A stretch of DNA of 64,000 nt from Meiothermus sp. (GCF_026004055.1 NZ_BPIJ01000001.1:372001-436000), one strand, 5' to 3'. Shown: positions 45,429 through 53,983, numbered from the stretch's first letter. The notes: a model not told the origin generated them from the sequence alone. Program-made: numbers and translations.

Positions 45429-45856
45429 ACCGCATTGCGGGCCGAAAAACCTATCTGGACGTCAATGTGTTTATCTACGCCCTCGAAGGTTTCCCCCAAG
45501 TGGAACAAGCCCTCGAGGCATTGTTCAAAGCCATCGATAGCGCTGTACTTCAAACCGTCACCAGCGAGCTTTCGCTGGCAGAAGCTCTGATAAGGCCGAT
45601 CGAGAACAAGAACCTTCAACACCAAGCCATTTATCAGAGCGCGATTCGTAGTCGAACGGGGCTTGAGGTTGTACCGGTTTCGCGGAGCATTTTGCTCGAG
45701 GCCGCCCGGCTGCGTGGAGCGGTTGGACTCAAATTGCCCGATGCCATCCATGTTGCAACGGCTTTGCAAACGGGTTGTGAAGTTTTTTTGACCAACGATG
45801 ACCGCATCCAGCTCCCCGGCCTCGAGGTGCTGTTGCTGCGTGACTTTGCGCTTTGA
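45416..45856 (+). CDS. VapC-like PIN-domain toxin
   Basis: A 146-residue PIN-domain ribonuclease. Acidic metal-binding residues are in Y-L-D-V-N-V-F-I-Y-A-L (first Asp), S-E-L-S-L-A-E (Glu), L-P-D-A-I-H-V-A-T-A-L (third) and F-L-T-N-D-D-R (fourth). The start is a TTG within the antitoxin end; a second TTG three codons on is also possible. Its stop lies two bases from the convergent hpaG stop. The pair is inserted against the direction of the hpa genes. Confidence 0.83.
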   Translation: MEILNRIAGRKTYLDVNVFIYALEGFPQVEQALEALFKAIDSAVLQTVTSELSLAEALIRPIENKNLQHQAIYQSAIRSRTGLEVVPVSRSILLEAARLRGAVGLKLPDAIHVATALQTGCEVFLTNDDRIQLPGLEVLLLRDFAL

Positions 45857-45858
45857 GC

Positions 45859-46653
45859 TCATAAAACCAGCGACCTGTCACCTTCCTCAGAAAGCACGGG
45901 CTCGGCTTCTGGGGTCTCCCACTCGATGGGGTTTTCCAGCGCCCCCAGCCCCTCGATCTCCATCCGCATCACATCCCCTGGGTACACCTGTGAGATGCCT
46001 TTGGGCGTGCCGGTCAAAATGACGTCCCCGGCCTCCAGGGTCATGAACCTCGAGACAAACTCGATCACCTCGGGAATGGAAAAAATCATGCCCCGGGTGG
46101 TGGCCTCCTGCCGCAGCTCGCCGTTTACATAGGCCCGCATTTTCACGTTGTGGGGGTCGGGTACCTCGTCGGCAGTCACATAGAAGGGCCCCAGCGGCCC
46201 AAAGGTGTCCCAGCCCTTGCCCCGGATGGGGGGGCGGAAGGTGTTGGAGACGTAGTCGCGCACTACCAGGTCGTTGGCGATGGTGTAGCCGCCCACATAG
46301 TCCAGGGCGTCCTTGGCCTTGACCCGCCTTGCATTGCGCCCCATAATCACCGCCAGCTCGCATTCAAAGTGCATGAAGCGGGCCCCTTGGGGATAGATGA
46401 CGGTGCCCTTGTGCGGCAGCAGGCTGGTGTTGGGCTTCCAGAACAGGGCCGGCTCGGTGGGCTTTTTGAGGCCAAACTCTTCGGCGTGCTCGGCAAAGTT
46501 GAGCGCCAGGGCCAGCACCTTGCCGGGTTGCACGGGTAGCTGCCACACCACCTCCTCGGGGTGGTGGGCCTCCCCGGCATGGTCTAGCAGCAGGCCGTCC
46601 TGCAGATGCCCCTGCAAGAGGCGGCCTTTGGAGAGGAAGCGGGCAAGTTTCAT
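45859..46653 (-). CDS. hpaG: Fumarylacetoacetate hydrolase family protein, HpaG-like
   Basis: A 264-residue FAH-fold enzyme. Metal ligands are in H-F-E-C-E-L-A-V-I-M-G (E-x-E-type) and D-L-V-V-R-D (Asp); other marks are K-G-W-D-T-F-G-P-L-G-P and T-G-T-P-K-G-I. In the homoprotocatechuate pathway this family provides the decarboxylase/isomerase step (HpaG). E. coli HpaG is a double-domain protein; this single domain may do one or both reactions. It ends convergently two bases from vapC. The gap to the next gene contains a 17-bp repeat. Confidence 0.8.
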   Translation of the reverse strand: MKLARFLSKGRLLQGHLQDGLLLDHAGEAHHPEEVVWQLPVQPGKVLALALNFAEHAEEFGLKKPTEPALFWKPNTSLLPHKGTVIYPQGARFMHFECELAVIMGRNARRVKAKDALDYVGGYTIANDLVVRDYVSNTFRPPIRGKGWDTFGPLGPFYVTADEVPDPHNVKMRAYVNGELRQEATTRGMIFSIPEVIEFVSRFMTLEAGDVILTGTPKGISQVYPGDVMRMEIEGLGALENPIEWETPEAEPVLSEEGDRSLVL

Positions 46654-46672
46654 AAGATACCGCCTAAGGCCA

Positions 46673-46689
46673 AAGGCTTATGGCCCAAA
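46673..46689 (-). repeat. 17-bp repeat in the hpaG-aldolase gap
   Basis: Same 17-mer as at 41546-41562, inverted. It continues into GGCCTTAGGCGG on the minus strand, so each copy forms a slightly different short hairpin. Confidence 0.5.
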
Positions 46690-46737
46690 GCTGGGTTGAG
46701 AAGTACCTTGGGCCTCGAGCTTTGGGCTTTTAGCGTT

Positions 46738-47679
46738 TTACACATACTGTTTCCCGGCGGGGTCGGGCAGCACCGGGGGGTGGCCCGCTTGGGCTGGAAT
46801 CAGGCCATAGGACTCGGCCATGCGGCGCAGGCGGGCCTCGACCTCGGGGCTGGTGGGGCCTAAAGGCTCGCGCCACTCCTTCTCGCACAAGCCCATCCAG
46901 GCCAGCACGGTTTTGAGGGGGATGGGGTTGGTATCCCAGAAAACCGCATCGTTGGCCTCGAGCCCGTAGTAGTGGAGCTCGAGGGCCTCTTTGTACCGAC
47001 CTTCCAGGGTGAGCTGGCACATCTCGGCGGTCTCTCTGGGCAGCCAGTTGGCCGTAGCTGCGATGGTGCCCACTGCGCCCACGCACATCATGGGGAAAGT
47101 GAGGGCCTCGAGGCCGCAGTACACCTTGAAGTCCCGCCCCACCCGGCGCAGGAGTTCCGAAACGTACTCCACGTCCTTGGAGGAGTGCTTGAGGCCCACC
47201 ACGTTCTTGAAGTCGCGCCGCAGGCGGGCCACGGTCTCAATCTTGATCTCGATGCCCGAGCGCCCCGGGATGTTGTACAGCACGATGGGCATATCGGGGA
47301 CGCGCTGGGCCACCTGGCCGAAAAAGCGGTAGAGCCCCTCCTGGTTGGGCTTGATGTAGTACGGGGTAATTACCAGCGCGCCCTGGGCCCCCATCTGGTG
47401 GGCGGCCTGGGTGATTTCCAGGGTTTCGTCGAGCCGCAGGGTGCCGGTGCCGGCCAGCAGGGGCACGCGGCCCCGAATGATCCGGAGGGCCAGCTCAATG
47501 AGATACTTGCGCTCCTCCACACTCAGGGTGCCCGGCTCGCCGGTGGTGCCGCCCACGCTCAGGGCGTGGGAGCCGGCCTCGATCTGCCGCTCGATGAGCC
47601 GCTCGAGGGCGGCTTCATCGATGGCGCCGTTTTTGAACGGCGTCACCAGGGGTACGATGCTGCCTTTGAACTCGACCAT
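46738..47679 (-). CDS. DapA/NAL-family aldolase in the hpa cluster
   Basis: A 313-residue class I aldolase of the dihydrodipicolinate synthase family. G-G-T-T-G-E-P-G-T-L holds the carboxylate-binding TT, V-L-Y-N-I-P-G-R-S-G the catalytic Tyr and Arg, and V-V-G-L-K-H-S-S the Schiff-base lysine. Thermus relatives make lysine by the aminoadipate route, so a biosynthetic role is unlikely. As first gene of the hpa operon it probably cleaves 2,4-dihydroxyhept-2-ene-1,7-dioate, replacing the unrelated HpaI. This substitution is inference. ATG follows AAGGAG. Confidence 0.82.
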   Translation of the reverse strand: MVEFKGSIVPLVTPFKNGAIDEAALERLIERQIEAGSHALSVGGTTGEPGTLSVEERKYLIELALRIIRGRVPLLAGTGTLRLDETLEITQAAHQMGAQGALVITPYYIKPNQEGLYRFFGQVAQRVPDMPIVLYNIPGRSGIEIKIETVARLRRDFKNVVGLKHSSKDVEYVSELLRRVGRDFKVYCGLEALTFPMMCVGAVGTIAATANWLPRETAEMCQLTLEGRYKEALELHYYGLEANDAVFWDTNPIPLKTVLAWMGLCEKEWREPLGPTSPEVEARLRRMAESYGLIPAQAGHPPVLPDPAGKQYV

Positions 47680-47732
47680 TGCGCTCCTTTGGGGCTGTGT
47701 AGCCCAGACTGCTAATCGTCCAACTTAGATAG

Positions 47733-47744
47733 TTAATATATTAA
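47733..47744. promoter_or_regulatory. Probable HpaR operator
   Basis: The 12-bp perfect palindrome TTAATATATTAA lies in the hpa-hpaR divergent gap within an AT-rich block unlike its surroundings. On the minus strand it falls between TTTACT and TAAGTT (16-base spacer), a plausible promoter of the hpa operon. On the plus strand TACAAT (47776-47781) may be the hpaR -10. Confidence 0.55.
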
Positions 47745-47800
47745 GTAAAACCCGGGCCCAGTTTGCAAGCCCCGGTACAATTGTCCCTCCAGAGAAACCT

Positions 47801-48274
47801 ATGGCTTCCCCCCTACCTAAAGACCCCTCGGCACGGCTCCTGCGCGACCTGACCCACTCCTTGCCCATGGCCCTCTTGCGCACCCGCGAGGCGGTGGTGC
47901 ATCGCTTTCGCGAGGTGCTCTCGCGGCACGGTCTGACCGAGCAGCAGTGGCGCATCCTGCGGGCGCTAGAGGGGCGAGAAGGGCTGGAAGTTTCGCAGTT
48001 AGCCGAGCAGTGCCGGATTCTCCTGCCCAGCATGACCGGCATTCTGCGGCGCATGGAACAGCGAGGCCTGGTTCGGCGCAGCGCCAACCGGGCCGATGGC
48101 CGCAGCATCCTGGTAGCCCTTACCGAGGAATCCCAGGCACTGGTGGAGGAGATTAAGCCCGAGATTGTGGCAGTCTATGCAGAAATCGAGCAAATTTTGG
48201 GCAAGCGCAAGCTCGAGCAGCTCTACGCGCTGCTCGAGGAGCTAGAAAGCGGCTTGCAGGGGGAACAGCCCTGA
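47801..48274 (+). CDS. hpaR: MarR-family repressor HpaR
   Basis: A 157-residue winged-helix regulator. The MarR core reads L-T-E-Q-Q-W-R-I-L-R-A-L-E, V-S-Q-L-A-E-Q-C-R-I-L-L-P-S-M-T-G-I-L-R-R-M-E (recognition helix) and R-A-D-G-R-S-I-L-V-A-L-T-E (wing). Similar proteins repress homoprotocatechuate operons until aromatic acid binds. The divergent position and the palindrome between the two promoters support this role. The N-terminus has about ten extra residues. Confidence 0.87.
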   Translation: MASPLPKDPSARLLRDLTHSLPMALLRTREAVVHRFREVLSRHGLTEQQWRILRALEGREGLEVSQLAEQCRILLPSMTGILRRMEQRGLVRRSANRADGRSILVALTEESQALVEEIKPEIVAVYAEIEQILGKRKLEQLYALLEELESGLQGEQP

Positions 48275-48275
48275 C

Positions 48276-48845
48276 TTAACCCAGGGTGCGGGCCTCGAGC
48301 CGAAGCGTGCTGGGGGCGACGAATTCCTCTCGCAACATGCCAAACAGGTGTACGTCCTCCCTGACTCCCTGACGGGTCTCGTGCTGGCGCAGGATGCCTT
48401 CCCGTACAAAGCCCAGCTTTTCCAGCAGGCTTAGCATCCGGGTGTTGGAGCTGTGCACTTCGGCAGTGATGCGTTCTAAGCCCAGTTCGGTAAAGCCGTG
48501 CTCGAGCATCTGGCAGCCCGCTCTGTACCCCACCCCCTGCCCGCGGTGGGTTTCTTCGCCGATGGCAATGCGCAAGCGGGCCCGCTTCTCCAGCGGGTTA
48601 ATGTCGCGTAAATCCACAAAGCCCACCAGGCGGCCTTCGGGGTGCTCGGGGGTCGTCACCACGATGCCCTTGCGAACGAGGTCTACCGGGGGGTTATTGA
48701 GCAGGCGGACAAACCAGTCCTGCAGTTGTTCGGCGGGCAACCCCACCGGCCAACCGTTGGCCAGACAGAAGGCCTCATCGCGGCTCCACTCGAGTACCCG
48801 GGGTAGATCGCTCATGGCCAGTGGGCGCAGACGCACTTGCAGCAT
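48276..48845 (-). CDS. GNAT-family N-acetyltransferase
   Basis: A 189-residue acetyltransferase of the RimJ/RimL-like branch: V-R-L-R-P-L start, V-G-F-V-D-L-R-D-I-N-P, the acetyl-CoA loop H-R-G-Q-G-V-G-Y, and V-H-S-S-N-T-R-M-L-S-L-L-E-K-L-G-F. Substrate unknown: a protein N-terminus or a small amine. It ends one base after the hpaR stop, tail to tail. Confidence 0.82.
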   Translation of the reverse strand: MLQVRLRPLAMSDLPRVLEWSRDEAFCLANGWPVGLPAEQLQDWFVRLLNNPPVDLVRKGIVVTTPEHPEGRLVGFVDLRDINPLEKRARLRIAIGEETHRGQGVGYRAGCQMLEHGFTELGLERITAEVHSSNTRMLSLLEKLGFVREGILRQHETRQGVREDVHLFGMLREEFVAPSTLRLEARTLG

Positions 48846-49077
48846 GGTTTGTTCAGGTTACAACCATTGCCGGCTTTTGAGGGTGAAGTTCACCCGAATT
48901 CACGTCGGGTCATTGCTATTTATGTCTTGTTCACGCAATTCGTTGTTCAGGGGAAACGATAGGGTGGTTCGTATGAATATGCCGGAGATACCCGAGAACG
49001 GCTGCGATAGCGGCACAAAGGTCATCTCAAACAAAGATACGCCCGTCGTTCCGAAGTGTTATCCGACAAGCAATCTA
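48846..49077. other. Intergenic region before repeat copy 3
   Basis: No convincing gene. A short frame from about 48973 running into the repeat element (M-N-M-P-E-I-P-E-N-G-C) has no similarity I know and is disrupted by the insertion if it was ever coding. Confidence 0.4.
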
Positions 49078-49412
49078 GTGGTCTGGTAACTAAATTTCCG
49101 AAGTTATGTACCGCACCCCGAATACATCGATGTAGAGATTCCATCCCACTTCGGCCCCCGAGATGGCCTAAAAACGCCCTCCCTACCGCGTAGGGAGGGT
49201 GGGGGAGGGTATCAGGCAAGGCCCCCAATCCGCTGCGTGAAGGGCCAGGTCAGCCACCCCACCTTCCCTCCCCTACGCAGTAGGGGAGGAAGGAAACGGG
49301 TTGGGGTACTTTTGGCATGACCGTACAGGCACTGCACCGAAGGCCCAGGTTTACGAGACACGGCGCGTTCTGAAGGCTAAACCCCATGCTGCGTATTTTG
49401 TTACCAGACCAC
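49078..49412. mobile_element. MITE-like element, copy 3 (335 bp)
   Basis: Ends GTGGTCTGGTAAC and GTTACCAGACCAC, flanked on both sides by TA within C-TA-G; excision of element and one TA gives AATCTAGTAC. Nearly identical to copy 2. It lies between the GNAT gene and the ABC-F promoter. Confidence 0.87.
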
Positions 49413-49530
49413 TAGTACGGTGAAAAGCTTGGAAAGATGGGGAACGGCAGGGCATCAGATTCCACGTTGCGTTCGGAATGATTAGGTTTTTGCGCCTTTC
49501 GCGTCACCGTTTCAGAGTATGGGCACGGCT

Positions 49531-49559
49531 TTGACGTCTTTTTGGTAAAGCGCTACCCT
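49531..49559 (+). promoter_or_regulatory. Promoter of the ABC-F gene
   Basis: TTGACG (49531-49536), 17-base spacer, TACCCT (49554-49559). The GTG start lies ten bases after the -10, implying a leaderless or nearly leaderless transcript. Confidence 0.65.
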
Positions 49560-49568
49560 CGAGGGGTT

Positions 49569-51704
49569 GTGCTGCACACTAAGCCCCAGGTATGGCTGCG
49601 TTTGAGCGAGGGTGAAAAAGCCTTCGGCGAGCGCGTCTTGTTCAAGGGGGTTCAGTTCTGGTTGGAGCCGCGCGAACGGGCCGTGCTGCTGGGGCCGAAT
49701 GGGGCGGGCAAGAGCACCTTATTCCAAGCCCTCTGCGGGCGCATTTCTCTGGACGAAGGCAGACTGTTCTGGCCTCGGGGGGTTCGGGTGTTTTATTTGC
49801 CGCAGGATTTTCGCCCCGCCGGTTCGGCGGTCTACAAACTGGCCTACAGCATGACCCCCTTGTACCGGGCCGAGCAGGAGCTGGCCCACAGCCTACCCGA
49901 ACAGGCTGGAGAAGCATGGGACAAGGTTCGTGAACTTGCCTACTGGAAAGGCCGGGTAGCCCGCACCCTGGCCGACTTTGGCCTGGATGCCCTTTGGGAT
50001 CAACCTGTGGAGCGGCTTTCTGGGGGGGAAGGGGTGCGCTTGGGTCTGGCAATGGCTTTTCTTTCCGGCGCCGAAGTCTTGCTGCTGGACGAGCCCACCA
50101 CCCATCTGGATTTGCGCATGCGCCTGCGTTTGGAAGAGATGTTGCTGGCTTACTCCGGTGCGGTCGGGCTCATCTCCCACGACCGGGCGCTGGTGAAGCG
50201 GGTCGCTACTACGGTTTACCATCTGGAAGCCGGGCACTTGTTTCGGGTAGCAGGGGGCTATGCCACCTACCTGCAAGAGCGCGAACGCATCCGACGAACC
50301 CTGGAAAAAGCCCGTCATGAAGCCGAGAAGGAGCGCGAGCGGCTTTTGCGGGCCATCCCAGACCGCAGGCGGCCTGGTTCGGATCGTCGGGGCAGTGAGA
50401 AGGCGCTGCTGCAAGCCAGAGCCGAGCGTATTCAGCTCCCAGACCCCCTGCCCCCCGAGCGCCGCTGGAGTCTGGAAATTAGAGCGGAGGGAACGCCCAA
50501 GCTGGTGCTCGAGGCCAAGGGCTTGAAAAAGTCCTATCCAAGCACAGGCGCAGCCGAGCGGGGCAGAGGAGACGAAGGTTTGCGCAGCGTTATCCGAGAG
50601 GCCACCCTTCGCATCTTCCGGGGGGATCGGATTGCCCTGGTCGGGGCCAACGGGGCAGGCAAGACCACCTTGCTCCGCTTGTTGCTCTCCAGAGAACTAC
50701 CCGACGACGGCGAGCGAACGCTGGGCTACGGGGTGAGCACCGGCTACCTTGACCAGCACTACCACGGACTGGAACCCGACCAGCCCCTCTTTACCCAGTT
50801 TGCCTCGAGATTCGGGGAGGCGCGGGCGGCGGCGCTGCTGGGCCGGATGGGCTTTCGCCCCCCGCACTGGCACGACACCCCCCGCAGTTTTTCCGGCGGT
50901 GAGCGGGCCCGGGCAGGGCTGGCCTTGTTGGGGGCTTTGCGGGCGGGTCTGCTGGTGATGGACGAGCCCACCAACCACCTCGAGCTCGAGCTCCTGGAAG
51001 CCCTCGAGAAAGCCCTGACCGACTACCCCGGTACGCTGCTCTTTGTCTCGCACGACCGCGAGCTGGTCAAAAAGGTGGCCACCCGCTTCTGGGGGCTGGA
51101 AAACGGGGTGCTGGTAGAGTACCCCAGCTATGCCGAGGCCGAGGCGGCTATGCTGGGCAAGCCGGCCTTGAGGCTAAGCCCCTACGGCGAAATGGTTTTA
51201 CCGGAAGAGCCGCCCCCCGAGGAGCGCGACCTCGAGCAAGAGCGCATAATCTTGCTGGCACAACTCGACGAACCGAACCTGACTGAGCGGAACCGCCAGC
51301 GCCTGCGAACCGACTTGCTGGCCCTGGAAGAAGCACTGTATCGGCAGTACGCCCAGGATTACTTCCGCCCCCACCCTTATCGCTACCGGGTGCGACAGGG
51401 GGGCCAGGAGGTATTTGCCGATGAAGAACTGGGTTTATGGCGCTTCTGGAGCCGCGAGGAGGCTTGTATGGGGGAGCTTTCGGGCGGTGTTCTGAGCCTG
51501 GACGGAGCTAGCCCCCGGCTGCTTTGGGCCATACTGCGGATTGCATTCGAGTTGGCGGGCGCGACGGTGGTGCGTTCAGGCTCCCAAAGCTTTGGTAGAA
51601 AGAGCTACCTGAAACATGCGGGCTACACACCCAAGACGACCCCCGTTTTGGTAAATCCCCGCCGAAAGCGCAAAAAAAGCATCCCTCCCGGTCTAAAGTC
51701 CTAA
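49569..51704 (+). CDS. ABC-F family ATPase
   Basis: A 711-residue soluble protein with two ABC cassettes and no membrane segment. Walker A: G-P-N-G-A-G-K-S-T (42-50) and G-A-N-G-A-G-K-T-T; signatures L-S-G-G-E-G-V-R-L and F-S-G-G-E-R-A-R-A; Walker B L-L-L-D-E-P-T-T-H-L-D and L-V-M-D-E-P-T-N-H-L-E. The linker between cassettes is charged (about 240-300) and a C-terminal extension of about 150 residues ends in the basic P-R-R-K-R-K-K. ABC-F proteins act on ribosomes in translation control or antibiotic protection. GTG start chosen over an upstream TTG because of promoter position. Confidence 0.86.
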   Translation: MLHTKPQVWLRLSEGEKAFGERVLFKGVQFWLEPRERAVLLGPNGAGKSTLFQALCGRISLDEGRLFWPRGVRVFYLPQDFRPAGSAVYKLAYSMTPLYRAEQELAHSLPEQAGEAWDKVRELAYWKGRVARTLADFGLDALWDQPVERLSGGEGVRLGLAMAFLSGAEVLLLDEPTTHLDLRMRLRLEEMLLAYSGAVGLISHDRALVKRVATTVYHLEAGHLFRVAGGYATYLQERERIRRTLEKARHEAEKERERLLRAIPDRRRPGSDRRGSEKALLQARAERIQLPDPLPPERRWSLEIRAEGTPKLVLEAKGLKKSYPSTGAAERGRGDEGLRSVIREATLRIFRGDRIALVGANGAGKTTLLRLLLSRELPDDGERTLGYGVSTGYLDQHYHGLEPDQPLFTQFASRFGEARAAALLGRMGFRPPHWHDTPRSFSGGERARAGLALLGALRAGLLVMDEPTNHLELELLEALEKALTDYPGTLLFVSHDRELVKKVATRFWGLENGVLVEYPSYAEAEAAMLGKPALRLSPYGEMVLPEEPPPEERDLEQERIILLAQLDEPNLTERNRQRLRTDLLALEEALYRQYAQDYFRPHPYRYRVRQGGQEVFADEELGLWRFWSREEACMGELSGGVLSLDGASPRLLWAILRIAFELAGATVVRSGSQSFGRKSYLKHAGYTPKTTPVLVNPRRKRKKSIPPGLKS

Positions 51705-51725
51705 CCCTACAGAAGGCTAGAAGCT

Positions 51726-51753
51726 TTGCGACCAGGCACTTTGGCGTTAGGCT
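51726..51753 (+). promoter_or_regulatory. Promoter of surE
   Basis: TTGCGA (51726-51731), 16-base spacer, TAGGCT (51748-51753), eight bases before the ATG: again a leaderless arrangement. Confidence 0.5.
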
Positions 51754-51761
51754 AGTTGCGT

Positions 51762-52556
51762 ATGCGGATTTTGGTTGCCAACGACGATGGAATTTTCTCT
51801 CCCGGAATCAAAGCGCTGGCCTTTGCCTTGCGTCCGCTGGCCGAAATAAACGTGGTAGCCCCGGATGTGGAGCAGTCGGGCGTGGGTCACAGCATTACCT
51901 TTCGCAGGCCTTTGCGCTTCAAGCACACCGCCTCGGCGGGCTTTGGCGAGATTCCGGCCTACCGCGTGGATGGCACCCCGGCCGACTGCGTGGTGCTGGG
52001 CAGCAGACTGCTGGGTTGGCCCGATCTGGTGGTCTCGGGGATCAATATTGGCGTCAATATGGGCCTCGACCTAACCCACTCCGGCACCGTTGCAGCAGCT
52101 TTGGAAGGCGCCTCGCTGGGCATTCCCTCTATTGCCTTTAGCCTGGATGCCTCAGGGGAGGAGCTGCGCTTCGAGGAGGCCGCACAGCACGCGGTGCCCA
52201 TCGTGCGCTGGGTATTGCAGCACGGCTTGCCCCCAAAAACCCTCCTCAATGTAAACTTTCCCAACCGCCCCCCCCAGGGCATCAAGATCACCCGGCTCTC
52301 CACCCACCGCTACGAAGATTCGATTGTCGAGCGAGAAGACCCCGAGGGACGGCCTTACTACTGGGTCGCGGGCAAACCCACCGCCGAGTTGGAAGAGGGC
52401 ACCGATTTCTGGGCTGTTCAACACGGTTTCATTTCGGTTACCCCCATTACCCTCGACTACACCAACCACGCTTTTGCTGCTGAACTCGAGCGCAAGTTCA
52501 ACCTGCATGGGAAGAAAACAAAAGCCCGCCCCAAAGACAAAAAGAAAACTGAATAG
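51762..52556 (+). CDS. surE: 5'/3'-nucleotidase SurE
   Basis: A 264-residue metal-dependent nucleoside monophosphate phosphatase. Metal site: I-L-V-A-N-D-D-G at the start, S-G-V-G-H-S-I-T and V-V-S-G-I-N-I-G-V-N-M-G. The C-terminus adds a lysine-rich tail (K-K-T-K-A-R-P-K-D-K-K-K). The second codon pair offers TTG-CGT-ATG; I take the ATG. Ends only five bases from the convergent histidine kinase stop, with no terminator visible between. Confidence 0.95.
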   Translation: MRILVANDDGIFSPGIKALAFALRPLAEINVVAPDVEQSGVGHSITFRRPLRFKHTASAGFGEIPAYRVDGTPADCVVLGSRLLGWPDLVVSGINIGVNMGLDLTHSGTVAAALEGASLGIPSIAFSLDASGEELRFEEAAQHAVPIVRWVLQHGLPPKTLLNVNFPNRPPQGIKITRLSTHRYEDSIVEREDPEGRPYYWVAGKPTAELEEGTDFWAVQHGFISVTPITLDYTNHAFAAELERKFNLHGKKTKARPKDKKKTE

Positions 52557-52561
52557 GGGGT

Positions 52562-53983
52562 TCAGGCCAGTTGAGGATGGGGCGCCGCAGCCCGCTTGAG
52601 GGAGATGCTAAACACCGAGCCCTTGCCGGGTTCGCTCTCGGCCCACACGCTGCCGCCGTGGGCTTCCACAATCGAGCGCACAATGGCCAGCCCCAGCCCA
52701 CTGCCGCCCCGCTCGCGGTCGCGGGCTTTGTCCACCCGGTAAAAGCGCTCGAATAGGTGGGGCAGGTGTTCCTTGCCGATGCCCTCGCCGTTGTCCTCTA
52801 CCCGGATGACCACCCGTTCGTCTAACTCGAGCACCACCAGCCGGATCAGGGTAGCGTTGGCTTTAATGGCGTTGGAAACGAGGTTTGCAATCACTTGATG
52901 CAGCCGCTCGGGGTCGCCCAGCACCCAGACCTGCTCGGAGGCCTGCACCTCGATGCGGCCTTCAAAACTCTTGCTGTATTCCTCCACAATTTCGTTCAGC
53001 ACCGTCTGGATGTGCACCGAACCCAGCTCCACCTTCCAGCTTCCGCCGGTTTTGGATAGCTCGAGCAAATCCCCCACCAGCTTTTGCATGCGCTCAGACT
53101 CCCGCTTGATAATCTCCAGGCTTTCGCGCTGCTGCTCCGAGATCTGGGTGCGACGAAGCAGGTAGTTGACGTGTCCCAAAATGGCGGTCACCGGGGTGCG
53201 CAGCTCGTGCGAAGCATCGGCCAGAAAACGGCCCTGGGTTTCCCAGACGTTCTCCAACCGGGAGAGCATCCGGTTGAGCGACCGAACCAGCGAGGCCACC
53301 TCATTGTGGCCCTCGAGCTCGGGTAGCTTTTCCGGCTTATTGCTGACCTGCTCGGCCTTTTTGGCCACCCACTCCAGGGGTTCCAGGGTCTGCCGTACCA
53401 GCCGAAAAGCCAGCAGCCCGCCAAAAATGAGCACCAAGAGGGCCGTAGCGGTGTAGGTACGGGCAAAATCGGCCAGGGTGCTTTCGATGCTTTCGGTAGA
53501 CTTGCCCACCAGCAAAATCACCAACTGCTTGCCCTGGGGGATGCCGGCAATCTCAATCTCGAGGCGCTCGGCCCGCACCCGCAGGGGAATCTGACTGCCG
53601 TCGGGGCGGGTCAGGGTGGTCTGGGTGTAAAACCCACCCGAGCGCAACACCTCCTGCAAGCCTTTCTCCGAAAGCGTAAGGGTTGCGTTGCCCAGGGCCA
53701 GCGACTGGGCGATGGGAATGGCGGCCCCTTGCAGGATGTCGCGCGCGGTGGGGTTGGGGAAGGGCACCCACAAAGCTTGCCCATACACCGTAAGGGGAAG
53801 GCCGTCGAGGTTGCCCTGCTCCTGAATAAGCCGTTGGGCCGTTACCGAGGTTTCGGTTAGCTCGCGCCGAAGGTTATCGTACAGCGTGAACTGCAGCGTT
53901 CCATACACCGACCCCCCGATCAAAAGCAGCGAGAATGCCAGCAATGCCAGGGTTAGTAGGGTAATGCGCGTTCGAAGCGTCAT
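52562..53983 (-). CDS. Sensor histidine kinase
   Basis: A 473-residue two-helix membrane kinase: helix 1 (about 7-30), periplasmic sensor (31-170), helix 2 (about 173-195), HAMP (196-250), HisKA with D-A-S-H-E-L-R-T-P-V-T-A (phospho-His), and an HATPase domain with N-A-I-K-A-N (N box), D-N-G-E-G-I-G and G-S-G-L-G-L-A. It pairs with the response regulator upstream. The stimulus is unknown; the sensor domain has no family I recognise. Confidence 0.92.
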   Translation of the reverse strand: MTLRTRITLLTLALLAFSLLLIGGSVYGTLQFTLYDNLRRELTETSVTAQRLIQEQGNLDGLPLTVYGQALWVPFPNPTARDILQGAAIPIAQSLALGNATLTLSEKGLQEVLRSGGFYTQTTLTRPDGSQIPLRVRAERLEIEIAGIPQGKQLVILLVGKSTESIESTLADFARTYTATALLVLIFGGLLAFRLVRQTLEPLEWVAKKAEQVSNKPEKLPELEGHNEVASLVRSLNRMLSRLENVWETQGRFLADASHELRTPVTAILGHVNYLLRRTQISEQQRESLEIIKRESERMQKLVGDLLELSKTGGSWKVELGSVHIQTVLNEIVEEYSKSFEGRIEVQASEQVWVLGDPERLHQVIANLVSNAIKANATLIRLVVLELDERVVIRVEDNGEGIGKEHLPHLFERFYRVDKARDRERGGSGLGLAIVRSIVEAHGGSVWAESEPGKGSVFSISLKRAAAPHPQLA

